From Clostridium manihotivorum (GTDB lineage Bacteria; Bacillota; Clostridia; Clostridiales; Clostridiaceae): DNA of 64,000 nt. Made by a program: the position numbers and the translations under genes. The DNA is taken from the NCBI RefSeq assembly GCF_004015185.1, contig NZ_CP025746.1, forward strand, positions 2,311,776-2,375,775. Reading direction: 5' to 3'. Positions 26,966 through 36,122 of this stretch are shown here, in pieces. Every line of letters starts with the position of its first letter. Within the stretch, counting starts at the first letter, position 1. The notes below the pieces were generated by a model. It was not told the DNA's origin. It made no database searches and worked only from the letters and a program-made list of their open reading frames with translations.

Positions 26966-27415
26966 ATGGCTGCAAAGATGTTTAGCAAGATGAAAGAGAT
27001 TTTAGGCTTTGAGGAATACGATGAAGAGTATGATGAATTTGATGAAGCAGAGGAATTGGCAGTAGATGAAAATCTTGAACCTGTTTTAGCAGGAAAGAAG
27101 AACAATAAGGTTGTAAACATTCATACCGCAGCTTCTGCGAAAGTGATGATAACTAAACCAACAGCCTATGAGGATGCAACCGAAATATGTGATGCACTTA
27201 AGAGCAGAAAAATCGTAGTTGTAAATACTAGTAGTTTAGAAAACAGAATTGCCCAAAGACTTTTAGATTTCATAAGTGGTGCATGTTTTGCTCTAGCTGG
27301 AGAACTTCAAGAAGTTGAAAGAGGAGTATACATACTATCACCATCTAATGTTGAGGTTACTAATGAACTTAAGAGTGAACTTTCAACTAAAGGACTTTTC
27401 AATTGGTCTAAGTAG
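26966..27415 (+). CDS. sepF: Cell division protein SepF
   Basis: 149 residues. An N-terminal amphipathic segment ([15 protein letters not shown]) that can bind membrane, an acidic linker (residues 17-37) and the SepF domain with [29 protein letters not shown] and [10 protein letters not shown]. SepF forms rings that align and anchor FtsZ. ATAGGAGG precedes the ATG, and yggS ends 15 bp upstream. Confidence 0.95.
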   Translation: MAAKMFSKMKEILGFEEYDEEYDEFDEAEELAVDENLEPVLAGKKNNKVVNIHTAASAKVMITKPTAYEDATEICDALKSRKIVVVNTSSLENRIAQRLLDFISGACFALAGELQEVERGVYILSPSNVEVTNELKSELSTKGLFNWSK

Positions 27416-27528
27416 AGATATATCATTTTGTAATTTTATTAAGTTGTAAGATTTAATATGTCGTAAAGGCATCCTAAAACTAAAATTTAGTTATAGAGTG
27501 GTATATTTAAAGATCGGAGGAGATTTTT

Positions 27529-27789
27529 ATACCTTTTATAAGAGAATTTATAAGCATATTATTTAATTTTATTGAGTTTATGATTTTAATTGATGCATTT
27601 TCATCCGTTCTCTTTATGGGTAAGGAAAATAAAGTAACTTATTATATAAAACTAATTACAGCTCCTATACTATCGCCTTTTCAAAAATTACAAAACAAGA
27701 TTACGCCCAATTCACCTTTAGACTTTTCACCAATGATAGCTATAATAGTTTTATCCTTAGTGCAAAATATTCTTTTAAGTTTTATTTAA
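27529..27789 (+). CDS. YggT family membrane protein with an apparent AUA start
   Basis: 86 residues if read from ATA 27529, which lies 6 nt after GGAGGAG (27516-27522). The next ATG (27580) would remove the first transmembrane helix (PFIREFISILFNFIEFMILI) and has no ribosome binding site. The family normally has two helices and 85-100 residues; the second helix here is SPMIAIIVLSLVQNILLSFI. YggT proteins are linked to osmotic tolerance and division-site localisation, with no known enzymatic role. It is 1 bp from ylmH. Confidence 0.75.
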   Translation: MPFIREFISILFNFIEFMILIDAFSSVLFMGKENKVTYYIKLITAPILSPFQKLQNKITPNSPLDFSPMIAIIVLSLVQNILLSFI

Positions 27790-27790
27790 C

Positions 27791-28555
27791 ATGAACAAGA
27801 AAGAATTTATTTCTATATTAGGTGTAGATGACATAGGCGAGTATAGTAATTTATATAATAAGATATCATTATCCTTAGAAAGAGAAATACCCATAGTGAC
27901 AAATGAATTTTACTCTCCTGTAGTATGGACCAAATTGCTTGAATATTTACAGGGAATAGGCATAAATTCTGTTGCCGAAGGTGGATTTACAGATAGCGAA
28001 AGAAGGATCTTGGCTATAAATTGTTATAGTATAGACTGGCCTTTTGAGATAATACAATTAAGCTATAATGGTAAGTTTGGAACTTTGGCACACAGAGATT
28101 TTTTAGGCGCAATTTTATCCCTTGGAATAAAGCGTGAAAAAATTGGTGATTTAAGAGTAAAGGATTTTAGTTGTTTTGTTGCAATACACAGCGATATAAA
28201 GGATTATATAGTTTCTAATGTGACAAAGATAGGTAGGCATAGTGTGTCGGTTAAAACCGTTGCAAATCCAGAAGATATTCCAGCAGTTGATTTTGAAGAG
28301 GTTATTATACAAGTCGCTTCTATGAGGTTGGACACCATAGTTGCGTCGATAAGCAGGAAAAGTAGAAATGATGCTATGGATCTAATTTCTAATGGGAGTG
28401 TGCTTTTGAACTATAAAGAAAATCGTAATAAGAGTACGGAAGTGAAATTAAATAGTACAATTACAATAAGAGGGACAGGAAAGTTTATCATAGTTGATAT
28501 AGTGGGAAAGACCAAGAGCGATAACTTAAAACTAATGGTAAAAAAATATAAATAG
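27791..28555 (+). CDS. ylmH: RNA-binding protein YlmH (S4 domain)
   Basis: 254 residues. The N-terminal two thirds match the YlmH domain (GGFTDSERRILAIN, FGTLAHRDFLGAILSLGIKR). The C-terminal S4 RNA-binding domain starts near 180 (ASMRLDTIVASISRKSRNDA). YlmH binds stalled large ribosomal subunits and can act in ribosome quality control like RqcP. The partner gene rqcH is also in this window. The start is immediately behind yggT without a clear site of its own, so translation is probably coupled. Confidence 0.92.
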   Translation: MNKKEFISILGVDDIGEYSNLYNKISLSLEREIPIVTNEFYSPVVWTKLLEYLQGIGINSVAEGGFTDSERRILAINCYSIDWPFEIIQLSYNGKFGTLAHRDFLGAILSLGIKREKIGDLRVKDFSCFVAIHSDIKDYIVSNVTKIGRHSVSVKTVANPEDIPAVDFEEVIIQVASMRLDTIVASISRKSRNDAMDLISNGSVLLNYKENRNKSTEVKLNSTITIRGTGKFIIVDIVGKTKSDNLKLMVKKYK

Positions 28556-28569
28556 CTGAGGTGATTAAT

Positions 28570-29172
28570 ATGAAGTTAACTCCCATGGAAATAACAAATA
28601 AGGAATTTAAAAGAGGCATAAGAGGATACAATTCAGAAGAAGTAGATGAGTTTCTAGAGCAAGTAGTTGAAGAGTATGAAAATTTATATAAGGAAAATGG
28701 ACTTCTTAAAGAAAAGTTAGCAGCTGTAGGTGAAAAGGTTGAGCATTATGCAAAGATAGAAAATACTATACAAAATACTTTGCTTTTAGCACAAAATACC
28801 GCTGAGCAAGCTAAGCTAAATGCACAGAAGGAAGCGGAACTTATAGTTAGTAATGCTAATGAGACAGCACAAAGGATATTGGATAAGGCTCATAATGACG
28901 TAATACAGATAAATGATGAATTTGATAGAGTTAAGCAAGAATTTGTGAAGTTCCGTGCTAAATTCAGAAACTTCATGAAAACTCAATTAGAAACTTTTGA
29001 TGATTTGGAGAAAGATCTTGTAAAGAACTATAACATATCACACCCTATTAACGATATAGTAGAAAAAGATATACATATTGTTCCTGAAGATAATACCATC
29101 AATACTTATAAAGAAGAAGAAGTTGAAAGCAAAAATATGGATGAAATAAAGAGCTTTTTTGCTAATAGATAA
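28570..29172 (+). CDS. divIVA: DivIVA domain protein
   Basis: 200 residues from ATG 28570. GTG 28561 overlaps the ribosome binding site TGAGGTGA and is rejected. The N-terminus is typical (KLTPMEITNKEFKRGIRGYN followed by EEVDEFL), binding curved membrane, and a long coiled coil covers about residues 30-145. DivIVA marks poles and septa and guides division-site or sporulation partners. Last gene of the ylm series, followed by a strong hairpin. Confidence 0.93.
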   Translation: MKLTPMEITNKEFKRGIRGYNSEEVDEFLEQVVEEYENLYKENGLLKEKLAAVGEKVEHYAKIENTIQNTLLLAQNTAEQAKLNAQKEAELIVSNANETAQRILDKAHNDVIQINDEFDRVKQEFVKFRAKFRNFMKTQLETFDDLEKDLVKNYNISHPINDIVEKDIHIVPEDNTINTYKEEEVESKNMDEIKSFFANR

Positions 29173-29191
29173 GCTATAAAGGTAAAAGCAT

Positions 29192-29275
29192 TAAACCACT
29201 TCATTGTTATATAATATTTTTAATTTTCATTTATTAGAATGAGAATATTATATATTGGAAGTGGTTTATTTTCAT
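29192..29275 (+). terminator. Long hairpin after divIVA with family B-like ends
   Basis: TAAACCACTTC (29192-29202) pairs with GAAGTGGTTTA (29258-29268), and TATAATATT inside pairs with AATATTATA. TTTTCATT follows. The ACCACTTC/GAAGTGGT ends are those of repeat family B, so a family member may have been kept as a terminator. Confidence 0.65.
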
Positions 29276-29352
29276 TCATTTAGGAAGTTATACGATAGAT
29301 AAAGCTATGGCTAAGTAAGCCAGGATGCTTTGGATATATATACTTGGAAGAA

Positions 29353-29390
29353 TAAAAATAGCCGTTTGCTAGAATTTCTTCACATTATTG
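29353..29390 (+). repeat. Family A remnant, copy A8
   Basis: AGCCGTTTGCTAGAATTTC followed by TTCACATTATTGG matches only the central CGCCTGCCAGAATTTCTTCACAT part of family A, with no flanking stems. It is probably a decayed copy. Confidence 0.45.
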
Positions 29391-29474
29391 GTTTATTATA
29401 TTCAATGTAATAAAAATATTTTCTTTTGAAAGAATAATAATATATTTCAAAATTCTTTTGAAAGGAATGATATT

Positions 29475-30086
29475 ATGGATGGCAGGGATTTAGACAGATA
29501 TCGTATTAAATTAAACAGCGAAAAAGAAAGAGTTTTAAGCTTAATCAAGCAGCTTAAAGAAAATGAGGCTGTAGACTCTTATGCTGAAATTGCATCAGAG
29601 CTTTCATTTTATGACAATCACCCAGCGGATTTGACTACGGAGACTTTTGATTTTGAGAGAGGTAAAGCTCTTAAAGGTAATGAAAAAGAGATATTAAGAA
29701 AAATTGATGACGGCATAAAGGCTATTGATGAAGGAAAGTATGGTGTTTGTAAAAGATGTGGTGGAGAAATAAGTAAAGAAAGACTTGACTTTCTTCCATA
29801 TGCAGAATATTGTATTAAGTGTCAAAATGTTATTGGATCAATAAAAGAGTATAGAAGCAATAGGAGACCGGTTGAGGAGTCTGTCATAGGTAATCCTTTT
29901 GGATATGGATATAATGACTTCAATGAGTATGAAAAGGTTGGTTTTGATGCAGAGGACTCTTTTCAGTCTGTAGATTATTTTAACAGAATAAATAATGTTT
30001 TTGATAATTATGATGATGACGATATGTACGTAGATCCAGTTGAGAAAATAAGTAACGAACAATATAAAAGTCAACTACCAGATTAA
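29475..30086 (+). CDS. DksA/TraR-type C4 zinc finger protein (YteA/YlyA-like)
   Basis: 203 residues. An N-terminal helical hairpin (residues about 5-75) leads to the DksA/TraR zinc finger with cysteines in CKRCGGEI and YCIKC. The acidic C-terminal 90 residues (NYDDDDMYVDPVEK) lack known motifs. Gram-positive members of this group occur next to divIVA or ileS; B. subtilis YlyA is reported to act with RNA polymerase on forespore genes. AAAGGAATG leads to the ATG. Function here is inferred from family and position. Confidence 0.85.
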   Translation: MDGRDLDRYRIKLNSEKERVLSLIKQLKENEAVDSYAEIASELSFYDNHPADLTTETFDFERGKALKGNEKEILRKIDDGIKAIDEGKYGVCKRCGGEISKERLDFLPYAEYCIKCQNVIGSIKEYRSNRRPVEESVIGNPFGYGYNDFNEYEKVGFDAEDSFQSVDYFNRINNVFDNYDDDDMYVDPVEKISNEQYKSQLPD

Positions 30087-30119
30087 TTTTTATGGATGGG
30101 GGATATTTAAATAAACGAT

Positions 30120-31022
30120 ATGGATGAAGTAATTTTTCAAATAAATTTAGATGAAAAAGGTATGAGGATAGATAAGTTTTTATCGGGGAAAATTTTAGAT
30201 AGGTCAAGATCACATATCCAAAATCTAATAGACAATGATGCTGTTTTGGTCAATGGTAAGAACATAAAGAGTAATTACAAATTAAGAGAAAATGATGTTA
30301 TTACAATGAACATGCCAGAACCAGAGGAACTAAAGGTTGAACCAGAAAATATAGAAATTGATATAGTGTATGAAGATGAAGATATAATAGTTGTCAATAA
30401 AAAACAAGGTATGGTAGTTCACCCTGCACTAGGCAATTACAATGGTACCCTTGTGAATGCTTTATTATATCATTGCAAAGATTTATCTGGAATAAATGGA
30501 GTAATTCGTCCTGGGATAGTTCATAGAATAGATAAAGACACTTCTGGAATAATAGTAGTTGCTAAGAATGATTTAGCACATAGTAAACTAACAGAACAAT
30601 TCAAGGTTCACTCAATTAAAAGAGAGTATTATGCACTTACAGAAGGAGTGTTCAAAAATGATAGTGGCTTGGTAGATCAGCCGCTTGCAAGACATCCACA
30701 GGACAGAATAAAGATGGCTATAGTTAAGGATGGAAGAAGAGCTGTGACTCATTATGAAGTTTTGGAAAGATATAAAAGCAATACTTTAGTTAAGTGTTCA
30801 CTAGAAACAGGTAGGACTCATCAGATTAGAGTTCATATGGCGTATTTAGGACATCCTTTAGTTGGAGATCCAGTATATGGATATAAAAAACAGAAGTTTA
30901 AGCTCGAAGGACAAATGCTCCATGCTAAGACTTTAGGTTTTGTTCATCCTACTAAGAATGAATATGTGGAGTTTAACTCGGAGCTACCAGACTACTTTTT
31001 AGAGGTTTTAAGTAAGCTTTAA
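30120..31022 (+). CDS. rluD: Ribosomal large subunit pseudouridine synthase RluD
   Basis: 300 residues. An N-terminal S4 domain (RIDKFLSGKILDRSRSHIQN) is followed by the RluA/RluD catalytic domain, with the catalytic aspartate in VHRIDKDTSG and also VVNKKQGMVVHPA, ETGRTHQIRVHMAYLGHP and GDPVYG. It makes pseudouridines in 23S rRNA helix 69. It is 33 bp downstream of the DksA-like gene. lspA, which often lies between these two, is absent. Confidence 0.93.
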   Translation: MDEVIFQINLDEKGMRIDKFLSGKILDRSRSHIQNLIDNDAVLVNGKNIKSNYKLRENDVITMNMPEPEELKVEPENIEIDIVYEDEDIIVVNKKQGMVVHPALGNYNGTLVNALLYHCKDLSGINGVIRPGIVHRIDKDTSGIIVVAKNDLAHSKLTEQFKVHSIKREYYALTEGVFKNDSGLVDQPLARHPQDRIKMAIVKDGRRAVTHYEVLERYKSNTLVKCSLETGRTHQIRVHMAYLGHPLVGDPVYGYKKQKFKLEGQMLHAKTLGFVHPTKNEYVEFNSELPDYFLEVLSKL

Positions 31023-31049
31023 TTATTGATAATAGTAAATTGAAGGTAA

Positions 31050-31613
<564 letters not shown>

Positions 31614-31640
31614 ACTTAAGTTAAGGATAGGAGTTTTTAA

Positions 31641-32756
31641 ATGGATTACGATTTGATAGCTACCAGTACTTTTGGTATAGAATCAATTACTGCAAAGGAA
31701 TTAAAAAAGCTAGGATATGAAGACTTAGTGATTGAGAATGGAAAAGTAACTTTTTCCGGAGATGAAATGGATATAGCCATCACAAATACCTGGCTTAGAA
31801 CTGCAGATAGAATATTGATAAAAATGGCTGAATTTAAAGCAACAACCTTTGAAGAATTATTCCAAGGGACTCTTGCAGTTGATTGGGGAAGTTTAATTCC
31901 TGCTAATGGAAAGATGCATGTAGTAGGTAAATCAATTAAATCTACTTTGTTTAGTGTTCCAGACTGCCAGTCAATAGTTAAGAAGGCTGTAGTTAAAAGT
32001 ATGCAAAGCAAGTACAACACTGAGTGGTTTCCAGAAGATGGTCCGATTTATAAGATAGAAGTTGCACTTCTTAAAGATATTGTAACACTAACAATAGATA
32101 CTACTGGTCCAGGGCTTCATAAGAGAGGATATAGAGAAAACGCAGGTGAAGCTCCATTAAAGGAAACCCTAGCAGCTAGTTTAGTGCTGATTTCTAGATG
32201 GAATAACGAGAGCTTGCTTATAGATCCTTTCTGTGGTTCAGGTACAATACTTATCGAAGCTGCTATGATAGGCATTAACCAAGCTCCAGGTCTCTATAGA
32301 AGATTTGAGTGTGAAAATTGGCCTACTATGGACGCTGAAACCTGGGAGCAAGTAAGAGAAGGTGCACATAGTGCCATAAAAAATAATGATATGAAGCTTA
32401 TAGGTTATGATATAAATGGACCTGTACTTAGAAAAGCAAGAGAGAATGCTCAAAAGGCTAAAATTGATAGATATATTGATTTCCAAAAACTAGACTTTAA
32501 TGAATTGTCATCTAGAAAGAAAAATTGCTTTATTATAACAAACCCGCCTTATGGACAGAGAATTGGAGAGTTAGATGAAGTAAAGAGCCTTTATAAAAAG
32601 TTAGGAGAGTTCCATGAGAATCTTCCTAGCTGGGATATGAATATTCTTACTTCCTTTGAAGGCTTTGAAGCATTGTTTGGCGAGAAAGCTAGTAAAAATA
32701 GAAAATTATATAATGGTAAGATAAAATGTTATTATTATCAATATCTTGCAAAATAA
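31641..32756 (+). CDS. THUMP-domain class I SAM-dependent RNA methyltransferase (RlmL/YpsC-like)
   Basis: 371 residues. An N-terminal ferredoxin-like and THUMP region (residues about 1-155) presents RNA; the methyltransferase domain has LLIDPFCGSGTILIEAAMIG (motif I) and the N6/N2-type catalytic motif ITNPPYGQRIGE. The length matches YpsC/RlmL N-terminal-half proteins that form m2G in 23S rRNA. The target base is inferred. The stop codon is part of the A-run before the bidirectional hairpin of repeat copy A4. Confidence 0.92.
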   Translation: MDYDLIATSTFGIESITAKELKKLGYEDLVIENGKVTFSGDEMDIAITNTWLRTADRILIKMAEFKATTFEELFQGTLAVDWGSLIPANGKMHVVGKSIKSTLFSVPDCQSIVKKAVVKSMQSKYNTEWFPEDGPIYKIEVALLKDIVTLTIDTTGPGLHKRGYRENAGEAPLKETLAASLVLISRWNNESLLIDPFCGSGTILIEAAMIGINQAPGLYRRFECENWPTMDAETWEQVREGAHSAIKNNDMKLIGYDINGPVLRKARENAQKAKIDRYIDFQKLDFNELSSRKKNCFIITNPPYGQRIGELDEVKSLYKKLGEFHENLPSWDMNILTSFEGFEALFGEKASKNRKLYNGKIKCYYYQYLAK

Positions 32757-32937
32757 AAAAAGTCGCTTAAGCGGCTTTTTTTATTTTGCCTATCTGCCTT
32801 TTCTGAACGTATGTGAATAAATTCTGGCAGGCGACATAATTTTGTTTTTTTACTGTTTACCTTAAACAGTACTGTAAACCCTCGATATTGCTAGGGTCAG
32901 ATAATAAAGATATATAATGTTCATAACAGTAAAAAAA
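32756..32937 (-). repeat. Family A dispersed structured element, copy A4 (reverse)
   Basis: Read on the - strand it starts TTTTTTTACTGTT (32937), with the complementary AACAGTAAAAAA near 32858-32847, CGCCTGCC (32834-32827) and GGCAG (32799-32795). It ends with GCCGCTTAAGCGAC and T7 (32775-32756). That last hairpin also ends the + strand methyltransferase gene. It fills the whole space between the methyltransferase gene and rqcH. Confidence 0.85.
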
Positions 32938-32960
32938 GAGTGTTTTTACACTCTTTTTAT
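32931..32960. terminator. Bidirectional terminator at the end of rqcH
   Basis: GAGTGT and ACACTC with flanking A and T runs make a hairpin that includes the rqcH stop codon (32946-32948). Read on the - strand it is followed by TTTTTTTACTGTT, the first bases of repeat A4. Confidence 0.8.
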
Positions 32961-34661
32961 TTTTGGCTCCTCAGGAGTCACATATAGGGTTTTGTTAGTA
33001 TAATATATTACCATTCCAGGTTTTGCGCCGGAAGGCTTCTTTACATTTTTAACTATAGTATAGTCTATAGGCACCTTTGTTGAATCTTTGCCTTTACTAT
33101 AGTAGGCCGCTAAGTTGGCAGCTTCATTAAGGGTAACATCAGAAAAATCTTTTCCCTTTATTATAACATGGGAGCCAGGAATAACTTTTGTGTGAAGCCA
33201 AGTATCATTTTTGTCAGCAAATTTTAAAGTTAAGTAGTCGTTTTGAATATTATTTTTACCAACATAAATGTCTACTCCTTCTGAAGATATAAAGTGTATA
33301 GGTTTTGATGGATTCTGTGCTTTTCCTTTTGCTTTTTTGAATTTTATATATCCTTCATCAATTAGCTCAGATTTTATATCCTGTATTTCAGTATAATTTT
33401 CAGCATTAAGAAGATTTGTAAGTACTGAATTTAGATAACTATATTCTTCTTCATTCTTTTCTAATTGAAGTATTGCTGATTCTTCAGATTTTTTAAGTTT
33501 ATTATATCTTTTATAATAGTACTGAATATTTTCTGAAGGAGTTTTGTTCTCATCGAGAGTTATTAGGATATCTTCTCCGTCTTCACTGTAAAAGTTTGAT
33601 AGAGTAACTTCTTTTTGACCTTTTTTTATATTGTATATGAAGGCTGATAGAATATCTCCTTTCACCTTAAAGTCATTTTTTTCTGAACATTCTTCTAAGG
33701 TGCTTTCTAGGATTCTTCTCTTCTTTGAACATCTATCCATGTTGGTGGTTATAAGCTTTTGAAGATCCTGGGATTTGGAATGAAGTCTATCTTGCTTATC
33801 TTTAGTTGAGTAGAAGCCTTCAAGTAGGCTGGAGGCATCCTCATACTCAGCTTCCTCATAACCATCGTATATATCTAATCTTAAACAATAAAAATCCTTC
33901 AATACTTTAGTTTCCTTATCCATATAGGATATAAAAGTTTTTTTGTTATCTAAACTATCAAAAAAATCTTTTGTAAACTGGTATAAATTATTAATATCAA
34001 ATATATACTTTTTTGTAAACATATTATATAATTCTTTTGATAAAATTTTACTAACACCAGTTAAGAGCTTTGAAAAGAAATTTTCATTAAATTCAATTTT
34101 GTTATCTGATAAAAAGTTTTCTAAAACATTTTTGTCAAAGGAAAAAGGATCTATTTTATTACTGTCTGGAGGTAGAACATACTGAACTCCTGGGTAAAGC
34201 ACCCTATAACTATTGATATCAGGAGTTATATGTTTGATTGATTCCATAACTTTATTATCTCTTTTTCTAATTAAAGTTATATTACTGTGTCTTCCCATTA
34301 TTTCAACTACTAAGGTATAGATACTATCGAATCCAAGTTCATCTGTGGATTCGAAATCAATTAATACTATTCTATCTCCTTTGTATTGGCTGATATCTAA
34401 GATCCTACTTCCAATGAGGTATTTTCTTAGAACCATACAAAACATCGGTGGTTGATTTGGGTTTTCCTTTGAGATTTTAGTAAAATGTATTCGTGGATTA
34501 TTGGCACTTGCTGAAATAAGCAATTTTTGGCGGCTTGAGCCTCTAATCGTTAGAATAACCTCATCCTTCTCAGGCTGATTGACTTTATCTATTTTGCAAT
34601 TTAATAAGTTTTCTTTTAAACTCTTTATTAGGGTTGATAAAAATACTCCGTCTAAAGCCAT
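32946..34661 (-). CDS. rqcH: Ribosome quality control protein RqcH (NFACT/FbpA family)
   Basis: 571 residues, - strand. RqcH binds stalled 50S subunits and recruits alanyl-tRNA to add C-terminal alanine tails. NFACT-N starts MALDGVFLSTLIKSLKENL, a helical coiled coil lies near residues 280-420, and NFACT-R at the C-terminus has NDTWLHTKVIPGSHVIIKG and AANLAAYYSKG. Older annotation calls such proteins fibronectin-binding. It stands alone, divergent from the lipoprotein gene. YlmH, a factor of the same pathway, is encoded at 27791. Confidence 0.94.
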   Translation of the reverse strand: MALDGVFLSTLIKSLKENLLNCKIDKVNQPEKDEVILTIRGSSRQKLLISASANNPRIHFTKISKENPNQPPMFCMVLRKYLIGSRILDISQYKGDRIVLIDFESTDELGFDSIYTLVVEIMGRHSNITLIRKRDNKVMESIKHITPDINSYRVLYPGVQYVLPPDSNKIDPFSFDKNVLENFLSDNKIEFNENFFSKLLTGVSKILSKELYNMFTKKYIFDINNLYQFTKDFFDSLDNKKTFISYMDKETKVLKDFYCLRLDIYDGYEEAEYEDASSLLEGFYSTKDKQDRLHSKSQDLQKLITTNMDRCSKKRRILESTLEECSEKNDFKVKGDILSAFIYNIKKGQKEVTLSNFYSEDGEDILITLDENKTPSENIQYYYKRYNKLKKSEESAILQLEKNEEEYSYLNSVLTNLLNAENYTEIQDIKSELIDEGYIKFKKAKGKAQNPSKPIHFISSEGVDIYVGKNNIQNDYLTLKFADKNDTWLHTKVIPGSHVIIKGKDFSDVTLNEAANLAAYYSKGKDSTKVPIDYTIVKNVKKPSGAKPGMVIYYTNKTLYVTPEEPKIKRV

Positions 34662-34743
34662 AATATCTTCCTTTCATACTTAACTAAAAATAGTATAACA
34701 TTTTTCACCATTTTATATCAATAAAATGAGCTGGTGATAAAAA

Positions 34744-35745
34744 ATGAAAAAAGTAATAGCTGCTTTAATGCTTATAATTATGAGCGTAATTTTATTTGGC
34801 TGTGATGATGACATTAAAGAGCCTTCAACAAATGAAAAAGTTGCTGTTCAGTGGCCTGAACATATGATGCTCTATTCTAGTGGTGATGATTATACTTATT
34901 ATAGCATAACTGATGAGAGTGTCAGAAAAACAGAGGCGCTGGTAGCGGGCAATATATTGGATGTCAATGCTGATAAACATATATTGTTATATCAGGATGC
35001 AGATAAAAAGGGATACTATTTAAGTAGGGATGAAAAAAATATAAAATTAAGCATAAAAGAACAAATAAAGAGCTGTCAAATTAGTCCTGATGGTGAAAAG
35101 ATACTTTATAGTGTAGAAAAAGAGGATGGTTCAGTAAGTTACTTTCTTTATGATGTGGAAAAAAATAAAAGCCTAGAATTAAGCGATTTAATGATTTCTG
35201 GGGATATGTATTTTTGGAAAGATAAAGATAGTATAATCTTTTATGGAATTGATGGAGAAAACAAAGGAGGAATATTTAAGTATAATTTAGATACTAAGAA
35301 AATAGAATCTAGCCTGATTTTAAAAGGGATTGTAGAGAAGTTTTTACAAGATAACGGATCAATAGTTTATATCTTAAATAAGGATGATAAGAGAAAAACT
35401 TATGTATTAGATACTAACACCTTCAAGGATAAATTAGTTTCTGACAAGATACAAAGTATTGGTGATATGACTTATGATGGAAAAGATTTATACTTTACTG
35501 GAATAATAAAAGATAATTTATATAGCTTATATAAGATTACCATGGCTCAAGAAAAGCCATTAAGATTGATTTATGATCTGCCAAGCAAAGTGGCTGAGAA
35601 CAAAAAGATATTAAAATTGGGAAGTAAGATAATTTTAGTAGGCAAAGACGAAGATAATAACGAATTGGTAGCAAGATATAATATAACCGATAAAGCTATT
35701 GAGATATTGGTTGATAATATAGGACAATACGATATATTATTCTAA
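34744..35745 (+). CDS. Predicted lipoprotein with a beta-propeller-like body
   Basis: 333 residues with a lipoprotein signal: a basic start, hydrophobic IAALMLIIMSVILF and a lipobox ending FGC, so it is probably anchored outside the membrane. The mature part has repeating short strands (ISPDGEKILYS-type, DVEKNKSL, DTNTFKD, ITDKAIEIL), suggesting a WD40/TolB-like propeller. I do not recognise a specific family. Its own terminator follows directly, so it forms a single-gene unit. Confidence 0.75.
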   Translation: MKKVIAALMLIIMSVILFGCDDDIKEPSTNEKVAVQWPEHMMLYSSGDDYTYYSITDESVRKTEALVAGNILDVNADKHILLYQDADKKGYYLSRDEKNIKLSIKEQIKSCQISPDGEKILYSVEKEDGSVSYFLYDVEKNKSLELSDLMISGDMYFWKDKDSIIFYGIDGENKGGIFKYNLDTKKIESSLILKGIVEKFLQDNGSIVYILNKDDKRKTYVLDTNTFKDKLVSDKIQSIGDMTYDGKDLYFTGIIKDNLYSLYKITMAQEKPLRLIYDLPSKVAENKKILKLGSKIILVGKDEDNNELVARYNITDKAIEILVDNIGQYDILF

Positions 35746-35784
35746 GCATGTGTTTAAATGAAAATTTAAGTACATGCTTTTTTC
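35744..35784 (+). terminator. Intrinsic terminator of the lipoprotein gene
   Basis: AAGCATGT and ACATGCTT form an 8-bp stem with A/T extension (TTTAAAT/ATTTAA) and are followed by TTTTTCTTT. Confidence 0.85.
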
Positions 35785-35880
35785 TTTGGGTTTATATAAA
35801 TCAATAAAAGTATCATTGATAGTTTTATTGATTTATAGTATTTTTTTAGATTACAAAACTGAGATATCTATTCATCTGAA

Positions 35881-35972
35881 CAGACATACTGCTTCAATCC
35901 AAAATCTAATTTCAAAGCTCCTCTGGGGTTTGAGAGTAGAATTTGAAGATATAAATTTTACTATGAAGGGAT
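35881..35972. repeat. Family B element, copy B4
   Basis: TTTCAAAGCTCCTCTGGGG, TTTGAGAGTAGAATTTGAA and ATATAAATTTTA match B2 closely. The 5' end (AGACATACTGCTTCAA) resembles the start of C2, linking families B and C. The right terminal repeat is decayed. Confidence 0.7.
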
Positions 35973-36060
35973 AAAAAAATATATATATATGTATTCAAAA
36001 ATCCATCATATAACGTAATAGCTAAATTATTTACATGTAAAAGATAAAAAATATTCGTGT

Positions 36061-36103
36061 GTTACTAAAAAAGTGATTAAGGTTACTAAAACTAGGATAC
36101 AAT
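36061..36103 (+). promoter_or_regulatory. Direct repeat GTTACTAAAA and -10 upstream of pilB
   Basis: GTTACTAAAA occurs at 36061-36070 and 36082-36091, exactly 21 bp apart (two helical turns). TACAAT (36098-36103) follows 6 bp later, 19 bp before the pilB ATG. No good -35 is present, so activator or alternative sigma control is possible. This is inferred from spacing only. Confidence 0.4.
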
Positions 36104-36122
36104 GTAAGCTAGGAGGGCTATT

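Noticed and set aside
29838..30213. Two - strand ORFs opposite the DksA-like gene and rluD start
   Set aside because: Both overlap well-supported + strand genes and lack ribosome binding sites.
35774..35974. 66-codon ORF after the lipoprotein gene
   Set aside because: It starts in the terminator T-run and ends in repeat B4; the apparent coding is chance in AT-rich repeat DNA.
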